Assembly (NCBI RefSeq): GCF_004297405.1
Contig: NZ_SCVC01000006.1
Coordinates: 496,001 to 560,000 of the forward strand
Reading direction: 5' to 3'
Origin: Reyranella sp.
GTDB taxonomy: Bacteria > Pseudomonadota > Alphaproteobacteria > Reyranellales > Reyranellaceae
Length of the DNA: 64,000 nucleotides
The notes under the pieces are model-generated. The model saw only the letters and a program-made list of their open reading frames with translations, was not told the DNA's origin and ran no database searches. Made by a program: the position numbers and the translations under genes. Every line of letters begins with the position of its first letter. The first letter of the stretch is position 1. Positions 32,090 through 41,336 of this stretch are shown here, one piece after another.

Positions 32090-32116
32090 TTGTGCACTGC
32101 ACAAGATGCCTATAAA
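32090..32116 (+). promoter_or_regulatory. Palindrome and promoter elements upstream of dusB-ntrBC
   Basis: TTGTGCACTGCACAA (32090-32104) is a perfect 7-1-7 inverted repeat. Its left arm can serve as a -35 and a -10 hexamer TATAAA follows at 32111-32116, 13 bases before the dusB ATG. The palindrome therefore lies across the promoter, as an operator would. It resembles but does not match the NtrC site (GCAC, spacer, GTGC). Confidence 0.5.
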
Positions 32117-32128
32117 CTGATCACTGGA

Positions 32129-33136
32129 ATGAACAGCGCACCCCGTCTCCGACCTGTCGATATCGGCCCTGTCCGCATCGAAGACCCTGTCATCCTGGCC
32201 CCGATGTCGGGTGTCACCGACATGCCGTTCCGCCAGATGGTGAAGCGGGGCGGTGCCGGCCTGGTCGTTTCCGAAATGATCGCTTCGGCCGCCATGGTGC
32301 GGGAGAACCGCAAGACGCTCCTGATGGCCAAGAATTCCCCCGAGGAGTTCCCGATGTCGGTGCAGCTCGCCGGTTGCGAGCCCGAGGTGATGGCCGAAGC
32401 CGCCAAACTCAACGAGGACCGCGGCGCGGCCATCATCGACATCAACTTCGGCTGCCCGGTGAAGAAGGTCGTGAACGGCCATGCCGGTTCCTCGCTGATG
32501 CGCGACGAGGTGCATGCCGCCAAGATCCTCGAAGCCACCGTGAAGGCCGTAAAGCTGCCGGTGACGCTCAAGATGCGCACGGGCTGGGACTCGACCAACC
32601 GCAACGCGCCCAATCTCGCGCGCATTGCCGAGGAGTGCGGCATCAAGCTGCTGACCGTGCACGGACGCACGCGCTGCCAGTTCTACGACGGCCACGCGGA
32701 CTGGGCTTTCATCCGCGAGGTGAAGGCCGTGACCAAGCTGCCGGTGATCGCCAATGGCGACATCAACACGCTCGACGATGTCGATCAGGCGCTCGATCAA
32801 TCCGGCGCCGATGGAATCATGATCGGCCGTGGCGCTTACGGCCGCCCCTGGTTCCTGAACCAAGCAATTCACTACCTGCGCACGGGCGAACGCCTGTCCG
32901 ATCCGACGCTCGCCGAGCAGTATGCGACTGTCCGGACGCACTACGAATCGATGCTGGAGCATTACGGGCCGGAAACCGGCGCGCGCATGGCCCGCAAGCA
33001 TCTCGGCTGGTATTCCAAGGGGCTGCCGGCGTCGGCCGATTTCCGGGCGGCCGTGAACCGCGAACCCGATCCCGGCAAGGTGCGAACGATGCTGTCCGCC
33101 TTCTTCCTGCCAGCGCTCGAGCGGCAGGCTGCCTAG
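32129..33136 (+). CDS. dusB: tRNA-dihydrouridine synthase (DusB/NifR3)
   Basis: 335 residues from ATG 32129. FMN-binding [44 protein letters not shown] with the catalytic Cys, [15 protein letters not shown] and [16 protein letters not shown] are present. It reduces uridines in the tRNA D-loop. As in most alphaproteobacteria (nifR3), it heads the ntrBC operon; its TAG directly abuts the ntrB ATG. Confidence 0.94.
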   Translation: MNSAPRLRPVDIGPVRIEDPVILAPMSGVTDMPFRQMVKRGGAGLVVSEMIASAAMVRENRKTLLMAKNSPEEFPMSVQLAGCEPEVMAEAAKLNEDRGAAIIDINFGCPVKKVVNGHAGSSLMRDEVHAAKILEATVKAVKLPVTLKMRTGWDSTNRNAPNLARIAEECGIKLLTVHGRTRCQFYDGHADWAFIREVKAVTKLPVIANGDINTLDDVDQALDQSGADGIMIGRGAYGRPWFLNQAIHYLRTGERLSDPTLAEQYATVRTHYESMLEHYGPETGARMARKHLGWYSKGLPASADFRAAVNREPDPGKVRTMLSAFFLPALERQAA

Positions 33137-34264
33137 ATGGCCTTGCATTCCCTGAAGCGATCGAATGGCGTGAGCGAGCAGTTTCCCTCGGCCATTCTCG
33201 ATTCGTTGTCGGAGGCTGTGGTTGTCGTCGACCCGAGCGGTCACATTCACTACGCCAACCTCTCGGCCGAGCAATTCTTCGGTGTCGGCCGCGCCCGCCT
33301 GGTCGGCCATCCTCTGAGCGAGTTCGTTCCCGAAGACACGCCACTTTTTTCGTTGCTGGAGCAGGTAACGACTACCGGTGGGGCCGTCGCGGAAAACGGC
33401 GTGACGCTTGCCTCGCCGCGCATCGGCAGCCGCTTCTGCGCCCTGCGCCTTTCCCCGATCGTCGATGGTGATGGGCTGGTCGCGGTGTCGCTGGTCGAGC
33501 AGACCATCGCCCGTAACATCGACCGGCAGATGTCGCATCGCAGTGCCGCCCGATCGGTGAGCGCACTGGCGGCCATGCTGGCGCACGAGGTCAAGAACCC
33601 GCTCTCCGGCATCCGCGGCGCCGCCCAGCTCCTCGAACAGTCGGTTCCCGACTCCGAGCGCGAGCTGACGAGCCTGATCTGCGAGGAAACCGATCGCATC
33701 GTGGCGTTGGTCGACCGCATGGAGGCCTTCGCCGACGGCCGGCCGATCGAGCGGGGGCCGATCAATATCCATCAGGTGCTGAACCATGTTCGCCGGCTGT
33801 CACAGAACGGCTTCGGCAAGAACGTGCGCTTCGTCGAGACCTACGATCCATCGTTGCCGGACGTCCATGGTGACCGCGACCAGCTCATCCAGGTCTTCCT
33901 GAATCTGGTGAAGAACGCCTGCGAGGTGCCGGGTGACAACGACCGGGAAATCGAGCTCTCGACCGCCTTCAAGCATGGGCTGCGGCTTGCGGTGCCCGGC
34001 CAGCAGGCGAGGGTGAACCTGCCCCTAGTCGTTTCGGTCCGCGACAATGGCCGAGGCGTGTCCGATGAAATCCGTAGTCATCTGTTTGACGCTTTCGTGA
34101 CCAACAAGCCGACAGGAACCGGCCTGGGTCTTGCATTGGTTGCCAAGATCATCAACGACCACGGCGGGGCCATCGAATTCGATAGCGAGCCCGGCCGCAC
34201 AACGTTCAGAGTCATGTTGCCGCTGCAGCTCTCGTCCACCGTCTCCTCGAAGGTCGCGCCATGA
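33137..34264 (+). CDS. ntrB: Nitrogen regulation sensor kinase NtrB
   Basis: 375 residues: an N-terminal PAS domain ([21 protein letters not shown]), the dimerisation and phosphoacceptor His150 in [20 protein letters not shown], then N, G1 and G2 boxes ([27 protein letters not shown]). Cytosolic; with PII it phosphorylates or dephosphorylates NtrC according to nitrogen status. Its stop overlaps the ntrC ATG by 4 bases. Confidence 0.94.
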   Translation: MALHSLKRSNGVSEQFPSAILDSLSEAVVVVDPSGHIHYANLSAEQFFGVGRARLVGHPLSEFVPEDTPLFSLLEQVTTTGGAVAENGVTLASPRIGSRFCALRLSPIVDGDGLVAVSLVEQTIARNIDRQMSHRSAARSVSALAAMLAHEVKNPLSGIRGAAQLLEQSVPDSERELTSLICEETDRIVALVDRMEAFADGRPIERGPINIHQVLNHVRRLSQNGFGKNVRFVETYDPSLPDVHGDRDQLIQVFLNLVKNACEVPGDNDREIELSTAFKHGLRLAVPGQQARVNLPLVVSVRDNGRGVSDEIRSHLFDAFVTNKPTGTGLGLALVAKIINDHGGAIEFDSEPGRTTFRVMLPLQLSSTVSSKVAP

Positions 34265-35736
34265 GCGTGGCCTCCACAATTCTCGTTGCCGACGACGACC
34301 GTGCGATTCGGACCGTCCTGCATCAGGCGCTGGGCCGGCAGGGCCACACCGTGCGCAGCACGGGGGCGGCCGCCACGCTCTGGCAATGGGTCCAGGAAGG
34401 TGAGGGGCAGCTCGTCATCACCGACGTGGTAATGCCGGACGAAAACGGCCTCGACCTGGTGCCGCGTATCCGCAAGCTCCGGCCCGACCTCCGCATCATC
34501 GTCATGAGCGCGCAGTCGACCCTTCTCACGGCCGTGCGCGCGACTGAGCGCGGCGCTTTCGAATATCTGCCCAAGCCCTTCGACCTCAACGAGCTGATCT
34601 CGGTGGTCAACCGCGCGCTGTCTGCACCGGCGGCGTCGATGCCGCGCGCCGCAATGCCGCCGGAAGAAGGCGAGCGCCTGCCGCTGATCGGGCGGTCGCC
34701 TGCCATGCAGGAGATCTACCGCGCCCTGGCGCGCCTGATGTCGACCGACCTCACGGTGATGGTCACGGGCGAGTCCGGCGCCGGCAAGGAGCTGGTGGCG
34801 CGGGCGCTGCACGATTACGGCAAGCGCCGTAAAGGTCCGTTCGTCGCGCTGAACATGGCGGCTATCCCTCGTGAGCTGATCGAAAGCGAACTGTTCGGCC
34901 ACGAGCGCGGCGCCTTCACCGGCGCGGTGCAGCGCTCCGCCGGTAAGTTCGAGCAGGCCGCCGGCGGTACGCTGTTCCTCGACGAGATCGGCGACATGCC
35001 GCCCGAGGCGCAAACGCGCCTGCTGCGCGTCCTGCAGGAAGGTGAATACATGACGGTCGGCGGTCGCACGCCGATCAAGGCCAACGTGCGCATCGTGGCT
35101 GCAACCCATCGCGACTTGCGCCGGCTGATCCAGCAGGGCCTGTTCCGCGAGGATCTGTTCTATCGCCTGAACGTCGTGCCGATCCGTCTGCCGCCGCTGC
35201 GCGAACGGATCGACGACATTCCCGAGCTTGCCAATCACTATCTGCAGGCAGCAACCGCCGACGGTTTGCCGACCAAGGTTCTGTCGCCTGAGGCAATGGC
35301 GCGGCTGAAACAGCATCGCTGGCCAGGCAATGTGCGTGAGCTGGTCAACTTGGTACGGCGCCTGTCGGCACTCTACTCCGAGGAAGTGATCGGCGTGGAG
35401 ACAATCGAAACCGAACTCGCCGATGCCATGTCGGCGCTCGAACACAGCCCGGCTCCAGCCGATGTAGCGGCGGAGATTTCACTCGCCGACGCCGTCGATC
35501 GCCATCTGCAGAACCTGTTCGCCGCGCACGGCGACCGGTTGCCGCCGGATGGCATGTACGATCGTGTCATTTCCGAGGTCGAGCGTCCCTTGCTCTCGCT
35601 CGCGTTGGGGGCTACTCGGGGGAACCAGTTGCGTGCGGCCCGCCTCCTGGGGCTCAATCGCAACACGTTGCGTAAAAAAATTAAGGACCTCGACGTCCCC
35701 GTGGTTCGCACGCCGCAGGTTCGCCGAGGCGGGTGA
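34261..35736 (+). CDS. ntrC: Nitrogen regulation response regulator NtrC
   Basis: 491 residues: receiver domain with Asp55 ([14 protein letters not shown]), sigma-54 AAA+ domain with Walker A GESGAGKE (170-177), GAFTGA loop (217-222), LFLDEIGD Walker B, and a Fis-type helix-turn-helix ([17 protein letters not shown]) at the C-terminus. All catalytic features of a sigma-54 activator are intact, in contrast to NtrX below. Controls nitrogen assimilation genes. Confidence 0.95.
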   Translation: MSVASTILVADDDRAIRTVLHQALGRQGHTVRSTGAAATLWQWVQEGEGQLVITDVVMPDENGLDLVPRIRKLRPDLRIIVMSAQSTLLTAVRATERGAFEYLPKPFDLNELISVVNRALSAPAASMPRAAMPPEEGERLPLIGRSPAMQEIYRALARLMSTDLTVMVTGESGAGKELVARALHDYGKRRKGPFVALNMAAIPRELIESELFGHERGAFTGAVQRSAGKFEQAAGGTLFLDEIGDMPPEAQTRLLRVLQEGEYMTVGGRTPIKANVRIVAATHRDLRRLIQQGLFREDLFYRLNVVPIRLPPLRERIDDIPELANHYLQAATADGLPTKVLSPEAMARLKQHRWPGNVRELVNLVRRLSALYSEEVIGVETIETELADAMSALEHSPAPADVAAEISLADAVDRHLQNLFAAHGDRLPPDGMYDRVISEVERPLLSLALGATRGNQLRAARLLGLNRNTLRKKIKDLDVPVVRTPQVRRGG

Positions 35737-35740
35737 TTTG

Positions 35741-37972
35741 GTGGCAGCAGCGCTGAGCGGTTCACGCTTGAGCGATATGATGAACGCGGTACTTCGCGGC
35801 CTGTCCGGCCGCGGCGCCGCTGCGTCTTTGGCTGTTCTCGCGATTCTCGCAGGTGCCGTCACCTATGCATGGCTTGCCGGATTCGTGCCGGAAGCCTTCG
35901 TGACGCGCAGCTGGATGACCGGTCTCTTGGTCGCCGACCTCGTCATTGCTGTCGTGCTGGTTTCGGTGCTGGCGGTCCGCCTCACCCAGCTCTGGCTCGA
36001 CCGCCGGCGAGGTGCGGCAGGTTCGCGCCTGCACATGCGTCTGGTGCTGGTCTGCAGCGTCTTCACCATTACGCCGACGCTGATCATGACTGTCATCCTG
36101 TCGATGCTGGTCATCAGCCTTACTGATTTCGTCGTGAAACCTTCGCAGGCCTCCTACGAGGCGGCGCGCACTATCGGCGAGCCGGTCCGCCGGGCGCGCG
36201 AGCAGGAGATCTTGAACGATATCGCAGCCATCGCCGGCCCACTGCAGGCTATGGGCATCGACGCCCTGCGCGACGGGCCAGCGACCAAGGTGCTGCTGCA
36301 AAGCCTGATCGAAGGCCGCCCCATCGCCGAAGTCACCCTACTCGACGCCGACAAGGGCGTGATTGCCAATGCCGTGGCGCCGGATGCCAAAGGCATGGCC
36401 AATCCGGTGCCACCGGCCCAGTTTCTCTGGCAGGCGGTGAATCAGGCGCGTCCCGTGCAGTTCGAATCGCCGAACGGCGCTTATTTCGTCATGCAGCTCT
36501 TCGTCGGGGAGCCGCTGTTCCTGGCGACGGGGCATGCCGTCGATCTGCGCGTCGTCGACTATATCAAGAGCATCGAATTCGCGGGCTCGTTCTATTCGCA
36601 GATCGAATCGGCGCTTCGACGTGGCCAACTCATCATCTTCGTAGTCTGCGGCACCATCGCCTTCCTGATGCTGCTGGCGGCGGTATGGCTCGCAATCCTG
36701 TTCGCGTCGCGCCTCACTCAGCCGATTGGTGGACTGATGGCGGCAGCCGAGCGCGTGCGTGGTGGCGATCTCAGCGTCCGCGTGGAGGAGGGGCCGCCCA
36801 ACGATGAATTCGGCCAATTGGCGCGCTCCTTCAATCGCATGGCCAGCCAGATCGAAACGCAACGCGGCGAGCTGGTGCACGCCAATACCGAACTCGACAC
36901 CAGGCGTCGCCTGACCGACGCCGTGCTCGCGGGTGTTTCGGCCGGCGTCCTCAGCGTCGATGGCGCCGGTATCGTCGTGCGCAGCAATCGTTCGGCGCTC
37001 GACCTGCTGGGCTTGCCGGAGGACGGCGTGCTTGGCCGGCCACTCACCGCCGTCATGCCGGAGCTGGTGTCGCTGGTCGCGCAGGCTGCGGAACGGCCGG
37101 AACGCATGACGCAAGGTCAGGTCGAGATCCTGCAGCGCGGCGCCCGCCAGATCCTGCTGGTCCGTATCAGCGCCGCGACCGGCGCGGGCTTCGTCGTGAC
37201 CTTCGACGATGTGACAGACCTGATGTCGGCCCAGCGCATGGCCGCTTGGGGCGACGTGGCGCGCCGCATCGCACACGAGATCAAGAACCCGTTGACGCCG
37301 ATCCAACTTTCGGCTGAACGGCTGAAGCGGCGTTACCTGAAGCAGATCAAGGACGATCCCGAGACCTTCTCGATCTGTACCGACACGATCATTCGTCAGG
37401 TTGGCGATATCGGCCGCATGGTCGACGAGTTTTCTTCCTTCGCACGCATGCCGCGGCCGACGGTGCTGCCCGAGGACGCCAAGGAACTCTGCCAGCAGGC
37501 GCTGTTCCTGCAGCGCAACGGCAATCCGACCATCCGCTACGCGTCGCGCCTGCCCGACCGGCCGGTGCCGCTGATTTGCGATCGTCGGCAAATTTCTCAG
37601 GTTCTGACCAATATCCTGAAGAATTCAGCCGAAGCGATCGAGGGCAGGGAGGCTGCACCAGGGCGCCAGTTGCCCCCAGGCGAAATCACGCTGGCCCTCA
37701 AGGACGACGGCACGACGGTGCGGATCGTCGTCGAGGACAATGGCAAGGGTTTGCCGCAGGAAGGACGTGAACGCCTCACCGAGCCTTATATGACAACGCG
37801 CAGCAAGGGCACCGGACTCGGCCTCGCGATCGTCAAGAAGATCATGGAAGACCATGGCGGCTTCCTGGCGCTCGAGGATCGCGAGGGTGGCGGTGCGCGC
37901 ATCAGTCTGGTATTCCGACGTGACGCGAAGGAAATCGCGTCGGCTCGACCGCATGCGACAGCCGCTCAGTGA
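35741..37972 (+). CDS. ntrY: Sensor histidine kinase NtrY
   Basis: About 743 residues using GTG 35741 (GAGGCGGG upstream, 4 bases after the ntrC stop); ATG codons at 35777 and 35780 are alternatives. Membrane helices near the N-terminus (SLAVLAILAGAVTYAWLAGF and others) flank a periplasmic sensor region (about 130-285), followed by HAMP (SRLTQPIGGLMAAAERV), PAS (about 400-500), His512 in IAHEIKNPLTPIQLS, and the ATPase boxes (NILKNSAEA, VEDNGKGL, TGLGLAIVKK). It is the cognate kinase of NtrX, linked to nitrogen, redox and envelope signals. Confidence 0.93.
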   Translation: MAAALSGSRLSDMMNAVLRGLSGRGAAASLAVLAILAGAVTYAWLAGFVPEAFVTRSWMTGLLVADLVIAVVLVSVLAVRLTQLWLDRRRGAAGSRLHMRLVLVCSVFTITPTLIMTVILSMLVISLTDFVVKPSQASYEAARTIGEPVRRAREQEILNDIAAIAGPLQAMGIDALRDGPATKVLLQSLIEGRPIAEVTLLDADKGVIANAVAPDAKGMANPVPPAQFLWQAVNQARPVQFESPNGAYFVMQLFVGEPLFLATGHAVDLRVVDYIKSIEFAGSFYSQIESALRRGQLIIFVVCGTIAFLMLLAAVWLAILFASRLTQPIGGLMAAAERVRGGDLSVRVEEGPPNDEFGQLARSFNRMASQIETQRGELVHANTELDTRRRLTDAVLAGVSAGVLSVDGAGIVVRSNRSALDLLGLPEDGVLGRPLTAVMPELVSLVAQAAERPERMTQGQVEILQRGARQILLVRISAATGAGFVVTFDDVTDLMSAQRMAAWGDVARRIAHEIKNPLTPIQLSAERLKRRYLKQIKDDPETFSICTDTIIRQVGDIGRMVDEFSSFARMPRPTVLPEDAKELCQQALFLQRNGNPTIRYASRLPDRPVPLICDRRQISQVLTNILKNSAEAIEGREAAPGRQLPPGEITLALKDDGTTVRIVVEDNGKGLPQEGRERLTEPYMTTRSKGTGLGLAIVKKIMEDHGGFLALEDREGGGARISLVFRRDAKEIASARPHATAAQ

Positions 37973-38029
37973 AGAGCCTAACAACGACCCGCCACGATAA
38001 ATGCGGGCATGAAGTGACCTTGAAGTGAC

Positions 38030-39442
38030 ATGGGCCACGATATTCTGATCGTCGACGACGAACGCGACATCTGCACGCTGATCGCGGGCATTCTTGAAGA
38101 CGAAGGCCATACCGCCCGCCGCGCCCACAACAGCACGGAAGCGATAGATGCGGTGCGCCAGCGCCGGCCAGCTCTGGTGATCCTCGATGTCTGGCTGCAG
38201 GGCAGCGAGCTCGACGGCCTGCAGCTTCTCGAAGTGATCCGCCGCGAAGATCCACCGGTGCCGGTGGTGATGATCAGCGGTCACGGCACGATCGACACGG
38301 CCGTATCGGCCATCAAGACCGGCGCCTACGACTTCGTCGAGAAGCCGTTCAAAGCCGACCGATTGCTGGTGGTCGTCGACCGCGCCATCGAGGCTGACAA
38401 GCTGCGGCGAGAGAACGCCACCTTGCGTCGCCGCGCCGGCGGCGAAGTGACTTTCGTCGGCTCCTCGAGCGATGCGGCCAACGTGCGCAACCAGATCGAG
38501 AAGGTGGCGTCGACCGGCAGCCGTGTACTGATCACAGGCGCCTCCGGCGCCGGCAAGGAGACGGTCGCGCGCTTGATCCACCAAGGCTCCAAGCGTGCCG
38601 AAGGGCCGTTCGTCGTGGTGAATTGCTCGGCCATGCCAGCGGAACGTCTGGAGATCGAGCTGTTCGGCACCGAAGGGGAAGCCGATAGCGAGACGTTGCG
38701 TGTCTCGGGCGCCTTCGAAATGGCGCATGGCGGCACGCTGCTCCTGAAGGAGGTCGCCGACCTGCCCGTGGCATTGCAGAGCCGGTTGGCGCGTGTGCTG
38801 CAGGAACAGTCCTTCGCGCGCGACGGAGGGAAGACCAAGGTCGAGGTCGACGTGCGCGTACTCGCCGCAACGGCGCATACGCTTCAGGACGAGATCGCGG
38901 CGGGTACTTTCCGCGAGGAGCTGTTCCATCGCTTGAACGTCGTGGGATTGCGCGTTCCGTCCCTCAGTGAGCGTCGTGAGGATATTCCCGAGATCGCGAT
39001 CGACCTGCTGCAGCGCGTCGCCGATGCGACGGGCCTGCCGCCGCGCACCATCGGCGAGGACACGCTGGCTGCTCTGCAGGGACACGATTGGCGAGGCAAC
39101 GTGCGGCAACTCCGCAATGTCATCGAACGGCTGCTGATCCTGGCGCCGACCGGTGGAGCGCCGATCCGCGCCGACATGCTGCCCAACGATGTGAGCGAGG
39201 ATGCCCCCTCGGTGCTGCGCTGGGAGAAGGGTGGCGAAATCATGCAGTTGCCGCTGCGTGATGCGCGCGAGGTTTTCGAGCGCGAGTATCTGCTCGCCCA
39301 GGTGACTCGCTTCGGCGGCAACATTTCGCGGACCGCGACTTTCGTCGGCATGGAGCGCTCGGCGCTGCATCGCAAGCTGAAGTCGCTCGGCCTGCATGGC
39401 AGTTCGCCTGACGATCGTAACGGCGCCGAGCCGACGAACTGA
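38030..39442 (+). CDS. ntrX: Response regulator NtrX
   Basis: 470 residues: receiver domain with Asp53 (VILDVWL), AAA+ domain with Walker A GASGAGKE (Lys176), and a Fis-type HTH (RTATFVGMERSALHRKLKSLG). The sigma-54 contact loop GAFTGA is missing: residues about 211-228 read GTEGEADSETLRVSGAF where NtrC has the loop, and the Walker B DEIGD is replaced by KEVAD (Lys240). It probably acts as a DNA-binding regulator without sigma-54 remodelling. Separated from ntrY by 57 bases. Confidence 0.93.
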   Translation: MGHDILIVDDERDICTLIAGILEDEGHTARRAHNSTEAIDAVRQRRPALVILDVWLQGSELDGLQLLEVIRREDPPVPVVMISGHGTIDTAVSAIKTGAYDFVEKPFKADRLLVVVDRAIEADKLRRENATLRRRAGGEVTFVGSSSDAANVRNQIEKVASTGSRVLITGASGAGKETVARLIHQGSKRAEGPFVVVNCSAMPAERLEIELFGTEGEADSETLRVSGAFEMAHGGTLLLKEVADLPVALQSRLARVLQEQSFARDGGKTKVEVDVRVLAATAHTLQDEIAAGTFREELFHRLNVVGLRVPSLSERREDIPEIAIDLLQRVADATGLPPRTIGEDTLAALQGHDWRGNVRQLRNVIERLLILAPTGGAPIRADMLPNDVSEDAPSVLRWEKGGEIMQLPLRDAREVFEREYLLAQVTRFGGNISRTATFVGMERSALHRKLKSLGLHGSSPDDRNGAEPTN

Positions 39443-39462
39443 GGATTCCCGGGGAGAGCGTT

Positions 39463-40326
39463 ATGGCGCGTTATGCCTACGTCAATGGTCGCTACGTGGA
39501 TCATCGCGAAGCGAGTGTTCATATCGAGGATCGCGGCTACCAGCTCGCCGACGGCGTCTACGAGGTCGTGGGCGTGCGCAGCGGCAAGCTGATCGACGAA
39601 GTGCCGCACATCGACCGGCTCGACCGTTCGTTACGTGAACTCCGGATCGGCTGGCCGGTATCGCGCACGACCTTGGGCTTCATCCTCCGCGAGTTGATGC
39701 GGCGCAACCGCTTGCACGACGGCCTGATCTACATGCAGGTGACGCGTGGTGTCGCCCGCCGAGACCATGCCTTCCCGACGGTGCCGGTGAAGCCGGCGCT
39801 GGTACTGACGACCAAGAACACAAAGCACATCGTCGCCGATCCTGGCCCCGGTGTCGCCGTGAAGAGCCAGCCCGACATTCGCTGGGGGCGCTGCGATATC
39901 AAGACCGTGGCCCTGTTGCCCAACGTGCTAGCAAAGCAGGCAGCGCGCGAGAGCGGCGCCTACGAAGCCTGGCTGGTCGATGGCAAAGGCTGTGTCACCG
40001 AGGGGGCATCGACTAATGCCTGGATCGTGACGGGCGAAGGCGAGCTGGTAACGCGGCAAACCGACAACGGCATCCTGGCCGGCATCACGCGGCACGCGCT
40101 GAAGTCGATTTGCAATTCATTGCAGCTCAAGCTCGTCGAGCGGCCTTTCACCCTGGCAGAGGCGAAGAAGGCAAAGGAGGCCTTCATCACCAGCGCCACT
40201 TCTTTCGTCACGCCAGTCGTGAAGATCGATGGCGATCCGGTAGGAGATGGCAAGGTGGGAGAGACAGCCCGTCGCCTGCGCGAAGAGTATGTCCGTTTCT
40301 CCGAGGCGGGTGAGGCGGTCACGTGA
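39463..40326 (+). CDS. dat: D-amino-acid transaminase (class IV PLP enzyme)
   Basis: 287 residues of the branched-chain/D-amino-acid aminotransferase fold. YVNGRYVDHREASVHIEDRGYQLADGVYEVV opens the protein; the PLP lysine is in RCDIKTVALLPNVLAKQ, and EGASTNAWIV and GILAGITR contact the cofactor phosphate. It supplies D-alanine or D-glutamate from keto acids. Located between ntrX and hfq as in other Rhodospirillales. Its stop overlaps the next GTG by 4 bases. Confidence 0.88.
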   Translation: MARYAYVNGRYVDHREASVHIEDRGYQLADGVYEVVGVRSGKLIDEVPHIDRLDRSLRELRIGWPVSRTTLGFILRELMRRNRLHDGLIYMQVTRGVARRDHAFPTVPVKPALVLTTKNTKHIVADPGPGVAVKSQPDIRWGRCDIKTVALLPNVLAKQAARESGAYEAWLVDGKGCVTEGASTNAWIVTGEGELVTRQTDNGILAGITRHALKSICNSLQLKLVERPFTLAEAKKAKEAFITSATSFVTPVVKIDGDPVGDGKVGETARRLREEYVRFSEAGEAVT

Positions 40327-40979
40327 GCCTGTCCGCCGGCGCGAAGCCGCCGCGCGCCATCCTGTTCGACTGGGACAATACGTTGGTCAATACTTGGCCG
40401 ACGATTGTTGAGTGCTATCACGACACGTTTGTCGCGCTGGGGCTAAAGCCGTGGACGGCGAGCGAGGTGCAAGACTTCGCACATGGCTCGCTGCGCGATC
40501 TTTTCCCCAGCCTGTTCGGACCTCGTGCCGGTGAAGCCGAGAAGGTCTTCTATGAGACCTTCTATCGGATTCACCTGGAGCGACTGCAGCCGCTGCCTGA
40601 TGCAGAAGCACTGTTAGCGCATTGCCAGAGCCTCGGATGCTACATCGCGGTGGTCAGCAACAAGGTGGGGGACAATCTCAGGGCAGAGCTCGCTCATCTC
40701 GGGTGGCAGAAGTGGATAACTCGGGCGGTCGGAGCGAAGGACGCACGCCGCGACAAACCGGCCCCTGATCCGATTTTCATGGCTCTGGATGGCACGGGAA
40801 TTGCGCCCGACGAGACTGTATGGATGGTCGGTGACACTCTGGCTGATCTGAAATGTGCCCATGCGGCGGGCTGTTTGCCGGTCCTGGTCGGTGGCGCGGA
40901 ACAATTGTCCGCGGCACTGATGGAATATCCGCCGCGTCTGCGCGCGCGTAATTGTCATGAGCTGGTGGCATTGCTTTGA
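40323..40979 (+). CDS. HAD-superfamily hydrolase, phosphoglycolate-phosphatase-like
   Basis: 218 residues, GTG start coupled to dat (GTGA). Motif I is FDWDNTLVNTWP (nucleophile and acid Asp), motif II VVSNK, motif III around DKPAPDP, motif IV VGDTLADL. The cap helical domain lies between residues about 25 and 95. Likely a small-molecule phosphatase; the substrate is not inferable. Confidence 0.85.
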   Translation: MSLSAGAKPPRAILFDWDNTLVNTWPTIVECYHDTFVALGLKPWTASEVQDFAHGSLRDLFPSLFGPRAGEAEKVFYETFYRIHLERLQPLPDAEALLAHCQSLGCYIAVVSNKVGDNLRAELAHLGWQKWITRAVGAKDARRDKPAPDPIFMALDGTGIAPDETVWMVGDTLADLKCAHAAGCLPVLVGGAEQLSAALMEYPPRLRARNCHELVALL

Positions 40980-40998
40980 GAAAAGTGTCCCCTATATT
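40971..40998 (+). promoter_or_regulatory. Candidate hfq promoter
   Basis: TTGCTT at 40971-40976 and TATATT at 40993-40998 are separated by 16 bases, about 90 bases before the hfq ATG. The leader then contains a small hairpin (CGGGG and CCCCG around AGAGA, 41015-41029), which could contribute to hfq autoregulation. Confidence 0.4.
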
Positions 40999-41086
40999 CC
41001 TCGTAACTCGGTAGCGGGGAGAGACCCCGTACCTTTCTGAACCGGGCGCCCTTCGGCAGCCGGATGCCCAGCAAGAGGCCAAGAAC

Positions 41087-41335
41087 ATGAGCGAAAAGGC
41101 ACAGAACGTTCAGGACGTCTTCCTGAACCACCTGCGGAAGAACAAGACCCCCGTCACGATCTTCCTCGTGAACGGCGTCAAACTGCAGGGTATCGTTACG
41201 TGGTTCGACAATTTCTCGGTGCTGCTGCGCCGTGACGGACACTCGCAGCTTGTCTACAAGCATGCGATTTCGACCATCATGCCGGTCACGCCGGTGCAGC
41301 TGTTCGACGGGGACAAAGCCGACGCAGCGGGCTGA
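41087..41335 (+). CDS. hfq: RNA chaperone Hfq
   Basis: 82 residues, the short alphaproteobacterial form. Sm1 ([25 protein letters not shown]) and Sm2 ([12 protein letters not shown]) motifs are intact. The hexameric ring pairs small RNAs with mRNAs. hflX follows immediately; hfq-hflX linkage is widely conserved. Confidence 0.96.
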   Translation: MSEKAQNVQDVFLNHLRKNKTPVTIFLVNGVKLQGIVTWFDNFSVLLRRDGHSQLVYKHAISTIMPVTPVQLFDGDKADAAG

Positions 41336-41336
41336 T

